From Rhizaria sp. SCN 62-66 (lineage: Eukaryota > Rhizaria, unplaced), in contig MEDY01000221.1 in the NCBI GenBank assembly GCA_001724265.1, positions 1-48,369 of the forward strand: a DNA stretch of 48,369 bases, read 5' to 3'. Shown here piece after piece: positions 1 to 11,900 of this stretch (its first letter is position 1; every line of letters begins with the position of its first letter). The position numbers and the translations under genes are program-made. Under the pieces are notes generated by a model. It was not told where the DNA came from. It made no database searches and worked only from the letters and a program-made list of their open reading frames with translations.

Positions 1-1374
1 ATAAACCACGTAGTTTGATAACTTCTACGAAAGTGCGCCAAAGTCGCAAAAAAAGCGCGAAATCGCGTTTTTTAGTTGACGCTACATAGGGGTTACATAT
101 TTTAATGATAATAGTTTGGTTCGAGGGAAATGCTTGGTATTGCTGCTACGGTTATCCTAAAAAGGAGCAGTGCGCTTTTGATCAAGAAGTCGGAATAAAT
201 ATTGCTTATTGCTTGTTGTTGTGTTGTGAGTCCGTATCAGTCAGTCTAAGATAAGCGACAGTGACAATGTCACGCGTTATGAGTGTGTGCGCGGGTATTA
301 TAATTGTTGTAGGACGCACGCCGACGGCGCGGCAGGAACTCGAACACTCAGAGTGTTGGTAGATATGTCTCAGCTCATCGAGGATAGCGACGAATTCTCA
401 TATTGTGAGATAGAGCTATCACGAAACGAGCGAGCACACGGGATACTAGGATACACACCAGAAAACAGTGCAATATAGAAGCGTCGTGCATCTGTGCCCA
501 TTGGTTATGAGTGTGTGTTTGTTGTCTATACACTGAACGTGTAACTTCTGAATAACATTATTGTAACAAACAAAACCAAGAAACAAAAGATATCGATGTA
601 AAATGGGCGAGTGGCACCATCTAAGGACGTAAAAACGAACGAACAAGCACCAGAATTTTTGTCATACGGACGTATGTGCAGCGAAAAAACAAGGCAGATC
701 AATATAAAACAATCACCAGCGAAAGGGCAGACATCAGATTGCGCAGTAAAAGTAAAAAGAAGCTAGGATCAAGGAAGAACCAAAGAATATTGTACTCACA
801 TCAAATGCGCTCGCACCAAACAGCAGATTTGTTCTTTGCACGTAACACTGTGTTGTGTTGTTACCATCGTGTACAACAGTGCCGTGCCAATCTGTCTGTG
901 TTCTGCGATGTTATGCTTTGCCATGTTGCTGTGCTGCGTTGTGTTACCCTTGATTTGCTTGCTGTAGCATCGCGTCGTTAACAAAGTGGATGAATCTACT
1001 TAAAAGCCAGTTCTGGCGCAAGGGAATTGTAACACTCACTTTCGCAGCTAAGAGCACCAGCATCAATCATGTGAGCATTTTCGTGTCAATAGTACTTATT
1101 ATTCTTTGCAGTCCTTGATTGAAAATACATTAACTTTTTTTAAACAAAACGAAAGACATTTACCAAAACAGAGAACTGAACAAAAACAAAACACAGACTA
1201 TACTTCATGTGTCTGCTTGACAACTTACAACAAACTTACGTGTGCAAGTAGACAGCATCACACTGCACTGAGATACAAAATTTACGACACTGCTGCACTG
1301 ACACGCACGCACACACAGACAGGACAAGCACTCGCACACGCACCGTTCAGGCTAAGGCTGTGACGGTGCGGTGG
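1..1374. other. Left-edge non-coding spacer
   Basis: I see no gene here. Short open frames exist on both strands, but none has the GC-rich codon pattern of the real genes, an intron with the local donor consensus, or a recognisable family. The composition is close to balanced, clearly less GC-rich than the coding sequence that begins at 1375. The right part must hold the 3' untranslated region of the WDR44-like gene, which ends at 1375 on the minus strand. I found no tRNA-like or rRNA-like segment by eye. Confidence 0.6.
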
Positions 1375-4300
1375 TCAGATTTTGACCGGCGGCGCCTTGT
1401 TCTCGAAGAACCTCACGGTGCCGTCGAAGCCGGCGGTGGCGAAGAGGTGCGTGGTCGCGCGCAGGTCGGCGACCGAGGCCGCGGAGACCTGCACGGCCTC
1501 GAAGGGCACGAACATGGCGCACGTGACGGTGACGGCCTCGGCGCCCGGCTCGCTGGCCTGGAACGACTCATGCGCGTCGACGTGGTTGTCCTTACCGTTG
1601 GCGCCCGTGAGCGCCTCCCACAGGAAGCACGCGCCGTCCTCGGAGCCGCAGACGATGCGCGAGCCGTTGGGCGAGAAGCCTGCGCGCAGCTGCATCTCGC
1701 GGTTCTCAAGCCCCTTATACTTGGACTCGAGCGAGAAGTCCTTGAAGTTGATCAGCCGGATGCGGGAGTCGTTGGTGGTGACGAGCAGGTAGTGCCCGTT
1801 GGGCGAGAACTCGAGTCCGGTGACCTTGCGGCCGTCCTTGAACTGCCCTGAGCGGTTCCGGCAGTCGATCTGAGTGCGGTACTTGAGCTGGTCGGTGCGG
1901 TGCACGACGACCTGGCCCTGTGCCAAGCCGGCCACGGCGTCCGCGCCGTCGGGCGAGAAGGCCGCCGCGGTGATGATGCCGGGCGTCTGCGCCCATTCGA
2001 CGACGCGGTGCTGCGGGACCGACCACACGCGCAGGCGCTTGTCGAAGGAGCCCGAGAGGAAGTAGCGGTCGTCGACCGGGTGGAAGGCCACCGAGGTGAC
2101 GAAGTCGGTGTGCTGGAAGACGAGCACGCAGCGCGGGCGCGAGATGTGCCACAGCCGCACCGTCTTGTCGATCGACGCCGAGAGCAGGAAGGAGCCCGCG
2201 GACCAGGAGAGGTCCACCACGTCGGCCTTGTGTCCCACCCAGACCAGGTACGGCACGGGATGCAGCACGGGCGCCACGGCGGCCGCGGCCGCGGCCGCGG
2301 CGGCCGCGGCGGCGGCGCGCGGCCCCGAGCCCGATCCCGAGCCCGAGGTGCCCGAGGTGGCCGTGGTGGCGGCCGACTGGCGCGAGGTGGCCGAGACCGA
2401 GACCGACGCGCCCGACACCGAGTCCTGTCTCCGCACTCCGGAGACGGAGGCGTCGCGCTCCTGGGCACCGCTGCCGTTGCCGCCGTTGCCGCTGTCACGA
2501 CCGCGGCCGCGCTCCGAGCCCGACACGGAGACCGAGACCGAGGACTGGTTCACGGACGCGGCGCCCGCGCCCGCCGCGCCAGCAGCGGCGGCGGCGGCGG
2601 CGGCGGCCTCGGCGGCGGCGGCGGTGTTTGCGGCCTGCGCGGCCGCGGCGGCGGACATGAAGGGCGCGGCGCTGGTCCTGGCGGCGATCTCGGCCGCGGC
2701 GGGCGTGCCGGCCACGGCCCACACGGCGATAACGCCGTCGTGGCCGGCCGTGGCGAGGAACTGTCCGCACAGCGACCAGCGCATGGTCCAGATGGGCCCG
2801 GAGTGGAAGGGCACCTCCTGGCGCAGCGTCAGCGCAGAGAGCTCGCGCGTACCCTTGCGCTTGCACCGCACCTTGATGCGCTTGCCCGCCGCGCTCCCGC
2901 CGCCGCCGCCGTCGGTCGCGTTGTCCGGCTCGGCGGACTTGCCGCGCAGGCGCCGGAACAGCGACCAAAAGCCCTTGCCGCGCGAGGCCGTCGCCGTGGC
3001 GTCCGCAGAGTTGGCGTCGGCCGCGGAGGCCGCGGTGTCGTTGGCCATCGCGACTGGCACCGAGCCGCGCCGCGCGCCCGCGTCAGCCGCCGCCGCTGCG
3101 GCCGCGGCGGCCGCGCGCGCCTCGGCGGCCTCGGCGGCAGCGGCGGCGTTGTCAGCGGCGCCGATCGCCAGGCGCACCTCTGGGAAGACCTGTGGCGCCT
3201 GGGCCACGGGGCACGCGGCGCCCGAGTCCAGGTCGCGGATCACCACACCCGCGGCCTCGGCCTCGGCGGCGGCGGCGGCGTCGGCCGCGGCGGCCTCAGC
3301 CTCGGCGGCGGTCAGCCCGTGTCCGTGCGCGCGCGCGCGCGCAGCCGAGGCGGCCGAGGTGTGCGACGGAGGCGACCCCGCGCCCGCGGCGAACGCAGAC
3401 GCGGCCGTCGCAGCCGAGCCGGACGGGGGCGAGCGCACGGCGCTAGCGTTGGCGTTGTTGTTGGCGTTGGCGGCGACGGTGGCGCTCAGCATGGCCGCGG
3501 GCGCGGTGCGGTAGCCAGAGCCGGGCCCAGTGGCGCCAGTGCCAGCGCCAGTGCCGACGCCGGCGCCGGCGGTTGCTGTGGTGGAGAAAGCGCCGGCGCC
3601 CGCGCCGGGGGAGACGACCGAGGGCCGGGGAGGCGCCGCGGGCCGCAGCCCCTGGGATTGGACGCTGTGGCCCGGCTGCGGCTGCTGCTGTAAGGGCGGG
3701 GACGGCGACGGGGACGGCGACGCGGTGCCCGGGGCCGTGTTCGGGGTGCTCTGCAGCGGCTGCTGCTGCTGCGCAGCGTGCGCGGCGTGCGCGGCTGCGA
3801 ACGCGGCCGAGGACATGGTTGAGGGCCGCGAGGGCCGCTGCGGTACGCGCGGGGGCGCGGCGGCGGCGGCGGCGTCGGCAGCGGCCGCTGCTGTCTGCGG
3901 GGTGGGAGTGGTGCTGCTGCTCGCACTCGCAGACGGCTGCGACTACTGCTGCTGTTGCTGCGGCTGCGGCTGCGGCTGCGGGTGTTGGTGCACACGCATG
4001 CGCGCCATGCGGGCCGCAAGCAGCGAGTCGATGTGCGCGTCAGAGTCGGCACCAGCGCCAGGAGTACCGTGAGCACCTGTGGCAGCAGAGGCGTTGCGGT
4101 GCGCGAAGGACGCCGGCAGCGATGCCGAGGGCACGTGCCCTGAGGCCCCGCCGCCGCCGCCGGCGGCGGTGGTACTGTTGCGGTGCACGAGGTAGCTGCT
4201 CTGGCCAGACGCCGTGGCAGCGGCAGCAGCAGAGGCTGACGAGGCGGGAGCGAACGGGGAGGCAGCGGCGAAGGCGGCCGCCGTGTTGGAGTTAGGGGCC

Positions 4301-4694
4301 AGCACAGGCCCCGCAGTCGCGGTCGCAGGCGCGGGCGCAGGTGCGGGCGCGGGGGCGGGCGCTGGCGGGGGACTGGAGGAGCTGCTGGCGGCGGCGACGA
4401 CGGCGTCGACGTCGAGCGCGGCCGCGGGGGGCAGGTAGTCGATCTCCTGGGGGTCGTAGAAGGTCTCGTCCTCGTCGTCGTCGTCGTCTGAGGCGGCTCG
4501 GAGGTCAAAAAACAAGGTGAAGAATACAGTATATGTGAGTGATGCAAGTTAAATATGGGCTAAAAAGCATTGTGACGCTACAGTGGCGCATAACGAGTCA
4601 GTGTTGAGCTCCGAGAGATAGCAGGTAATGGAGGGTCAAACGTCGGAGAGATAAGGGACGTACCGATGCCCGCGTGGGGCTGGTGGCTGGACAT
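1375..4694 (-). CDS. WDR44-like WD40 protein with N-terminal FFAT motif and an internal in-frame TAG
   Basis: Orthologue of WDR44, the Rab11-binding WD40 protein that works at endosome-ER contacts. Exons are complement(4664..4694) and complement(1375..4496). Exon 1 encodes MSSHQPHAGI; splicing restores the frame into an acidic run followed by TFYDPQEIDYL, an FFAT-like VAP-binding motif that matches the start of animal WDR44. A basic segment (KRIKVRCKRKG, about residue 550) leads into WD repeats with WDR44 signatures such as DKTVRLWHISR, HPVDDRYFLSGSFDKRLRVW and TNDSRIRL, to residue 1050. About 140 low-complexity residues split the first and second repeats. Codon 195 (3943-3945) is TAG inside a Gln run, with the same frame open on both sides. 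The stop is TGA. Total 1,050 residues if TAG is sense. The family call is firm; the decoding of TAG is inferred. Confidence 0.88.
3943..3945 (-). other. In-frame TAG inside the WDR44 glutamine run
   Basis: On the minus strand the codons read CAG CAA CAG CAG CAG TAG TCG CAG CCG. The same frame is open from the acceptor at 4496 down to the WD40 domain, and this is its only stop before the terminal TGA at 1375. A single C-to-T change from CAG would give it. I found no donor of the local GTNCGY type upstream in exon 2 whose phase would let a normal intron remove it. Confidence 0.75.
4497..4663 (-). other. Intron of the WDR44-like gene (167 bp)
   Basis: The donor GTACGT follows the exon-1 codons for HAGI plus one base. 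The acceptor CCGAG follows a T-rich tract. Phase 1 on both sides recreates a GCC codon, and the joined protein starts like animal WDR44. It is far more AT-rich than the flanking exons. Confidence 0.85.
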
Positions 4695-5374
4695 TGCGTC
4701 AGACGCGCAGGCGCTGCAAGGGAAAAAGAATCAGAGCGGGGGGACTACGGAAAAAAAAGTAACCGGGAAGAAATGGGATTCCGTGAGATGTGGTTTAGTT
4801 CGGAGAAATGGCATGTGGCGCGCCTTGGTCAGGAAGTGCAGAGCGTAAATTGAGAAATTAAAGACACCGGTTGCGATGAAAGTGGCTGCAACGCAATATA
4901 TTAAAGTAAAGGGGTTATTTTTAGCGGAGATGAAAAGTTAATCTTCGAAAAAGTGTCATAACAAGGCGCTAACGCCCGCGGAGTGAAGTCAGTCATAACA
5001 GTGGATTGGGACGTCGAGAGGACGGAACTGCGAAGGCGCCAGCTCGCCAGCAAAGCGGGCTGAACGTGCCAAAATAAACCCGACCCATGCAACCAACACC
5101 TGCACAATCGCGGAAAGTGTCCTACATGCATAACCACGATCCCGGTGCTTGGCACGACATGGACCACGCCACGACTCGAGACAGTCGTGCTCCGACCACA
5201 AACGAGGAAACGGATGAACAGATCGGTTCGCAAAAAAGTCGGCTAAAAGAAACGACCCAAAGAGGACACTTGTGGATCTCTTGGAACTCGTTGATTTGAT
5301 CGTCAAGGAAGTGTAAAGCCTTGCCACAAGGTGAATCTTGCCCTTGAGGCTTTATCTTTAAGAACACACGCCAC
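4695..5374. promoter_or_regulatory. Divergent spacer between the WDR44-like and coiled-coil genes
   Basis: These 680 bp separate two start codons facing away from each other, so both promoters should lie here. A CCCTTGCAG sequence at about 4712-4720 on the minus strand could be a 5'-UTR acceptor for the WDR44 transcript. No TATA box or coding exon was convincing. Confidence 0.5.
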
Positions 5375-8314
5375 ATGCCGAACTTGTGGTTGCAGCAGCA
5401 GGCGCCGCGCGACTCGCGAACGCAGCCCACAGTGAGCAAGCTGCTGCAGAAGCGCTCCCGCGCGCCCCTGGCGCCCGACACCGGCGCCTCGGCCGCGTCT
5501 ATCGGCGCCTACGACTCGGACGCGGCTACGTCTCTGCTCTACGGGCAGCCGCACTCGAACGTGCTCGACCTCAGCGCGCTCGCGCCCCCCGCGGCGCCCC
5601 TCTCCCACTCGCAGTCGCTCTCGCTCGACGCCCAGCAGCAGCAGCCGCTGCTGCAGGGCCTGCCCGCGCGCCTCGCGGCGGCGGAGCCCACGCACACGGT
5701 GCGCCTGCTGCCCGCTTTCGGTGCCGGCGCCGGCGCCGGCAGCGGCAGCGGCAGCAGCAGCGCTCGCTCCCGTCTGGGCACGGCCGCCTTCCTTTCCCTC
5801 GCGGGCACTGTGTCTGCGGCCGCGCGCAACCCGCCGCCGCTCCCCGCCACGTGCTCCTTCGTGCCCGTCGGGCTCGTCGACCGCAGCCTTGGCCGCGACA
5901 CCGGTGCCGGCACTGGCAGCGGCAGCGGCAACGGCGGCGGCAGTGGCGAGCAGCGGCGCGCTAGAGATTCCACGACGGTGTCCCATCTGGCCCCGGCGCC
6001 CTCGGCCGCGGCGGTGCCGGCCCTCTCCGCCTTCGCGCCCCCCTCCGCCTCAGCGGCCTCCGCGGCTGCAGCTGGCTCTGCTGCGGGCGAGGGCCACGGG
6101 CAGTCGCACAACCTCTTCGCCCACTCACTCGCCCCCGGCAGCCACTCGGCTACCGCGGCCACGGGTCCCATGGGTGCCGCGGGGGCCGTGAGGCCGCGCG
6201 CGGTGACGATGCGGCTGGCTGAGGACGCGTCGGGCGCGCTGGTGCCCGTCCCAACGTCGCAGCAGCAGCGCCCTTACTCGGGGCCCTATTCAGGGCCTTG
6301 GCTCGGGCTTGGGGCCGGCTTCGGACTGGGACTGCCGCAGACGCCGACGCCGACGCCGGCGCTGGTGGCGTCGCTGCAGTCGCTGCAGCTGCAGGCTCAG
6401 CTCCAGGCACAGGCGCAGGCACAGCTGCAGCTGTCCCCGCATGCTTTGACACAGACACAGACGCAGACACAGTTGCTGCGGCAGGGCGCTAAGCAACAGG
6501 GCTCCAAGCAATGGTCCCGGCAGGAGTCGAGGCCCGGCTCTCAGTCACAGTCGCGGGCGCACTCGCAGGCCCACTCGCGGGCACACTCGCTGACGCAGGC
6601 GCAGCTGCAGCCGCACTCTGGCACCAGCCCCAGCTCAGACTTAAACGCACACAAACAGCAACAACAGCCGCAGCCGCAGCGGCGTCGGTCGCGGCCGCCC
6701 TCTGCCTCATCCTCTGCCGCTGTCGCCGCCGCTGTCGCTGCCACAGGCTCTGAGCCCGCAGTCGCAGCATCAGACAGCCCGCACTCTGCCTCCGCCCCCG
6801 CCGCAGCTCCAGCCGCTGCGGCAGTGGCGAGTCCCGTGCTGCTAAGCGGTGCGCGCGTGCGCCGCGAGCGCGCCGCCGCGGCCGCCGCGCTACACGCGCA
6901 GTCGCAGTCTCTGTGCGACGACGCGCTGTCTGCGCGGCAGGCCGCCGTGGCCGCCGCACTCTCCCGCTCGCTCACCGCACAGCAGCGCGCCAGGGAGGAG
7001 GCCAGCATCTACGCCGCGCGCGCGCGCGCCAGGGCCGCGGAGGCGGCCGCCGCCGCCGCCGCGACGGGGCCCATCAACGGCGTCAGCGCCAGCGCCAGCG
7101 CCAGTGCCAGTGCGGGGACGACGGAGGTCACTGGTGACAGCGGCCACAACAGCAGTGCGAAGCCCGGGTCCCCTGCCGTGTCCGCGCGGACCGCCGCGAC
7201 TGCGCCCGGCGCCTTGCCCGGGATAGCGGTGTCATCGTCGGTGTCCTCGTCGTCGGTTTCCTCGGTGCCGCCGTGGTGGGTGGGCCGGCCGCTGGCGCCG
7301 GGGCTCGCGGCGCCGCCGCCGCGCCAGCCCGTGCGCCTGCCGCGGCCGCGCGTTGAGGTGCGCGTGCCCGACTTCACGCCCGTCACGCGCAACGTGCGCC
7401 GCAGCCAGGGCCAGTGGCTCAAGCGCTCCACAGAGGTCCGTCTAGCGCAACTTGTTTATCGTGAGTTTACAATTGCTCCTCGATCTTGATGTCTTTGGCA
7501 AAGCTTGATTTTCTTATGGTAAATTTACTTGATTTATTTGTTCAATATGCACTGTGTGATTTAATCATCTCACATAACCAATCTCTTCTTCCCACATTTT
7601 TTCCTTTTCTTCCTCCAGGCGACTGCCCAGCTGGTGGCCGCAGTCGCGACGACCGCGGCCGCGGGCGTCGACATCGCTCATGCGACCTCGGTCTCCGCGC
7701 TCTCGCAGTCTGAGCGCTCCCTGGCCGCCGTCTCGGCCCTGGAGACGCGTCTGGCGGCGGCTCGCGAGCACGCTATCGCGGCGGCCGAGGCTCTGGCCGC
7801 CGCCGAGGCCGCCGCGAGCGTCGCCGCGCGCGCCGCGGGCGTGGCGGCCGAGCTGCGCGCCGTGGCCGCCGCCGAGGCCGCGCAGCAGCGCGCCGTCACC
7901 GAGGCCGCGGCGGCGCTGGCGGCGGCGCAGTCTGCGGCGCGCGCGCGCACGGAGCAGGACCTGGGCGCGCGCGAGCTGCTACAGCGCGTGGCGCGGCTCC
8001 GCGCGCGCGGCTACGACGAGCTCCTCGCGGACGCCGCGCACGACGCAGACGGCGCGCGCGCCGACAACGTTGCGGACGCGACGAGTCAGCGCGAGCGCGA
8101 CCGCGTCAGGGAGCAGGAGCAGGAGCAAGCGCAGGCGCAGGGGCAGGGCCAGGGGCGGGCCAGGGGCGGGTTTGGCGTCCCGGCGAGGCTGGGTGCGCTG
8201 CCGCCGACGGTGGCCGTGTCCGCCGTGCGATCCCCGCTTGCGCCCGACTCGCTCACCGTCGCCGACGTTGCGCTCCCCGTCGGCGCTATGGAGCCCCGCG
8301 CGCGCCGCGGATAA
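5375..8314 (+). CDS. Hypothetical Ser/Ala/Gln-rich protein with C-terminal alanine-rich coiled coil
   Basis: I do not recognise the family. Exons are 5375..7435 and 7619..8314, giving 918 residues with a TAA stop. The start ATG (MPNLWLQQQ) is the first after an in-frame TGA at 5345-5347, but an upstream exon cannot be ruled out because TTGTGGTTGCAG just downstream resembles an acceptor. Residues 1-660 are low complexity with SQSQSRAHSQAHS-type and QTQTQTQ runs. The segment around the splice junction (VRVPDFTPVTRNVRRSQGQW, then KRSTE joined to ATAQLVAAV) is the least repetitive and so the best candidate for a conserved core. Residues of about 700-850 form a long Ala/Glu/Arg-rich helix, likely a coiled coil. 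No signal peptide or membrane span is evident. Confidence 0.7.
7436..7618 (+). other. Intron of the coiled-coil hypothetical gene (183 bp)
   Basis: The donor GTCCGT at 7436 and acceptor CTTCCTCCAG ending at 7618 are both phase 0 and join KRSTE to ATAQLVAAV. The stronger-looking GTGAGT at 7461 is phase 1 and would run into a stop after about 30 codons, so I rejected it. Confidence 0.75.
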
Positions 8315-8957
8315 GCGAGCCAGAGTGACGATGACTTGAAGTGAGTCGTTTTCTCCTTCGCTGTTTATAAGCTACTTAGGTCATGAAAGCTTTGTTTCAT
8401 TGTTTTCACATGTATATAGTTTAATTTTATTTAGAGTTTATCTTGATAGGATGTTTTGTCTCACATTCGTGTTAGGCACAGCCTTTTCTGAGACCGCGTC
8501 TGATGAAACACGAAACAATACACAACTCTATTTGCTTTGTTTTAACGTGAACATGTCCTGTGACGAACTGAAAAGAACTTGAAGCGTGTTCCTCGTGAGC
8601 TGAGACGCGCGGCAAAGTCCATAATTCGCGGTCTCCATGCAAGTGGCCCTCTTACTTTCACTAACACAGACAGGCAAGAGTGCAGCAACTGCCAGCGATG
8701 CAAGGATGCCAGCTAGGCCAAGGCTGAAGGGCGAGTCTCGCTTTCTAAGATTAGTCGCATAGCAATGAGAAGATCGTCAAACTCAATGAAAGGTTGTAAA
8801 TTTGCATTTTAACATAGCTTTCTGGTCGTGATTTTAATAACATGTTCTAGATAGCTCATAATCATGCTTATATCCTACCCTCAATCATGCCACATCATCA
8901 CACCAGACAGCGCTCGCGCGAGGCCTCAACTCGCCCTTGATCGCGCAAAGGATCTCC
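8315..8957. other. Spacer between the coiled-coil and Sec20-like genes
   Basis: About 640 bp of AT-richer sequence between two tandem plus-strand genes. It must contain the 3' end of the first transcript and the promoter of the second. I see no gene, tRNA or clear terminator element in it. Confidence 0.5.
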
Positions 8958-11900
8958 ATGGATTTTTCTTTCCCGCCTACGCCAGTCTCCACGGCTGGCC
9001 AGGACCCTTCTAAGCGGGCTGATGCTGCGTTGCAGCCTCCGTTTCCGCACGCAGCGACGCCGACATTCTTCACAACCGCTGCAGCTGCTCCTGTAATCAC
9101 AACTGCCCCTGCCACCGCGGCTCTGCCTGTCGCTGGCGCGCTACCCCCGATGCCCGCGTCCGCGTCGCAGCTTCCCCCTGCCGCGTTCCCGGCCCCCGTG
9201 TCTTTTTCATTCCGCCAGCCCCCCGCCTCGGCCCCCGCACCCGCGTCCGCCTCGTCCGCCGCCTCGGCCGCCTCCTCCGCCGTAGCACAGGGAGCGGCGA
9301 CGGCGGGCCCCCACGCCGCGCACGCACACTCGCACTCGCTCTCTGGCTCCTTTGCCGGCTCCGTCGCGGGCTCGATCGCCGGTTCGCCCCTCTCAGCCGC
9401 CCCCGCGCCCCCGCAGTCCGCCCTGTCCGTCATCGGCAGCACCGCACCCGCCGGGAATCACACTGCAACCGCTGCCGCTGCGCCTGCTCCTGCCGCCACA
9501 GTCCCAGCTCCAGTCGCCGTCGCTGCAGCTCCTGCATTTGCTCCTGCCACAGCGACCGCAGGCTTGGGCTCAGGCACCGCTGCTGGCACTGCCACTGCCA
9601 CAGGCTCGGGCTCAGGCTCAGGCTCGGGCTCGGGCTCGGCGCTGGCACAGCAGCTGCGCTCGCTCGAACACCGCCTTACCGCCCTCCGCGCCGCCGCCAC
9701 CGCTGCCATCAACAGCAACAGCAACACATCAAGCGCTGTCCCTGCCACTGCCAGTGCTGCGGCGGCTGCGCTCGCGACTGCGCGCGCCGCTGCCGCCGCT
9801 CTGCAGGCCGACGTCGACGCCCTGCGGCTCACCTTCCCCGCGCTCGCCGCCGCCGCCGCCGTGCTCGCCGCGCGCCACAGCGGCGGCGGCGGCGTTGGTC
9901 ACGGCGCGCACGGTGCGAACGGGCAGGACAACAGCGAGTGGGTCCTGTCGCCGACGTCGCCGCCGGCACGGCTCGCGCGCGCCGTCTCGGAGCTGGCCGC
10001 CATCGCCACTCTGCTCAACAGCGGCAGCGCAGCCAGCAATAGCAACAACAACAGCAGCAGTAGCAGCAGTATTATCAGCAGTATTACCAGTCACACCGCC
10101 AGTCGCGGGAGCTACGCGCAGGGCCACAGTGCGATCGCGGTGGAGCTCAGCGACCCGCTGGACGTCTTCGACGCCGCGTTCGCCGCCGGCAACAGCGCAA
10201 GCGGCGCCGGCACTGCTGCTGACGCTGCTGCTGCGAATGCCGCTGCGAGCGCACCGCTTTTGTCGCAAATCGGCTCGGCCCAGCTGCCGCCGCTGCCGAG
10301 TGCGAACAACGCGAGCACGGCCGCAACCGCTGCTGCTGCCGCCGCTGGCGACATCAACAGCTCTAGCCCGCTCGCCAGCGACGCGTCTGGCGTGTTTGCG
10401 GCCCCCCGCGCCCGCAAACCCCTCTCGGCCCGCCCTGCCAACGGGATCGCTGGAACGACTCCAACTGCTGCGGGGGCAGGGAAAGCAAAGGGCTCGTCCC
10501 GGTCCACGCTCGCGGCGGCGCCCGCGGCTGCGCGCACGGACACGGACGCGGGCGCGGAGGCGCTGGCGGCGCTGCGGCGCACGCGGGCGGCGATGCGCGA
10601 GGGGCTTGAGCAAGCCGGGCTTGCGCGGACCGGGCTGGAGGAGTCCACCGACGCGCTGCGCCTGGTGCGCACCGAGGCCGACGCCGCGGCGGGCGCGCTG
10701 GGCGCCTGCGTGGGGCTCGTCAAGGCCAACGAGCGCAAGGCGCTCTGGGAGCAGCGCGCCGTGGTGCTTGCCTTCGCTGCGCTGTGCCTCGTCGCCGGGC
10801 TCGTCATCGCGCGCAGGCTGCTGTGGTTCGCGCAGCCCGCGCTGTGGGCCGCGGGCGGGCTCAAGGGCGGCGTTGCGGCCGCGCTCGGCGCCGCGCTCAG
10901 CGGGTTCGGCCGTGCCGCCGCCAGCGAGGGCGTCGGGGCCGTGCTCCTGGGCAGCGGCGCCACCGCGGGCGCGGGCGCGGGCGCGGGCGTTGGTGTGGAC
11001 GCGCTGGCGGGGCTCAAAGAGCTGCTTGCCGCCAGTGTCCCGCTGCCGCCGCTGCCGCCGCACAGCGGCGGTGCCGTGGGCGTGAACAGCGCGGTGCGCG
11101 GCGGTGTGGAGCTGGAGGCTGTGACTGCCGTCGACGTGCACAGTATGCTCAGCAACGGTGGCAGGAACAACAATCATAACTATGACGAGAACGAGAGCTA
11201 CTATAAGCAGCAGAGGCAATTGGAGCTGGAGCAAGAGCAGGCGCACGCCGCCGCGACTGCTGCCGCTGCAGCCGCTGAAGCTAAGGCTGCCGCTCAAGCT
11301 AAGGCCGCTGCTGAAGCTAAGGCCGCTGCTGGCGCTAAGGCCGCTGCTAACGCTAAGGCTGTTGCTGACGCTAAGGCTGCTGCTGAGGCTCAAGCACAGG
11401 CTCAGGCTCAGGCGCAAGCGCAGGCCCAGGCTCTGGCGCTGGCGCGGGAGCAGGCCGCTGCGAAGGCCGCTGCGGAGGCTGCGGCTGCAGAGGCGGAGGC
11501 GGCTGCTGCTGAGGCGGAGGCCGCGGCGGCTGCAGCGGAGGCTGAGGCTGCCGCCGCTGAGGCCGACGCCGCCGCCGCTGCCGCCGCGCTTTCTACCGCG
11601 AACGCGGCCGTTGCTGCGGGTGGCGCCGGCGTGGTCGAGGTCGAGGCCACTGGGTGGGCCGCGCTCGACGATATTCTGCAGCGAAACGCAAACAGTGCCG
11701 CTGCGGGTGCAAGTGCGAGTACGGGTGATGTGACGAGCAAGGGAGCTGGCGAGGAGGCAAGGTATGTTCCCCGCAGTGTTGATGATAGCAATAATAATAA
11801 CGATGTTAATTCTCATACTCATAATAGTAATCATGATCCCAGTAGCCGCAGTCACGCTCACGACCACGCTCATGACCACGCTCATGACCACGCTCACGAT

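Noticed and set aside
1900-3693. 597-codon plus-strand open frame
   Set aside because: It lies opposite the conserved WD40 domain of the WDR44-like gene and has no recognisable domain.
7461-7466. GTGAGT as donor for the coiled-coil gene intron
   Set aside because: It is phase 1, while the acceptor at 7618 is phase 0 for the long downstream frame. GTCCGT at 7436 gives the correct phase.
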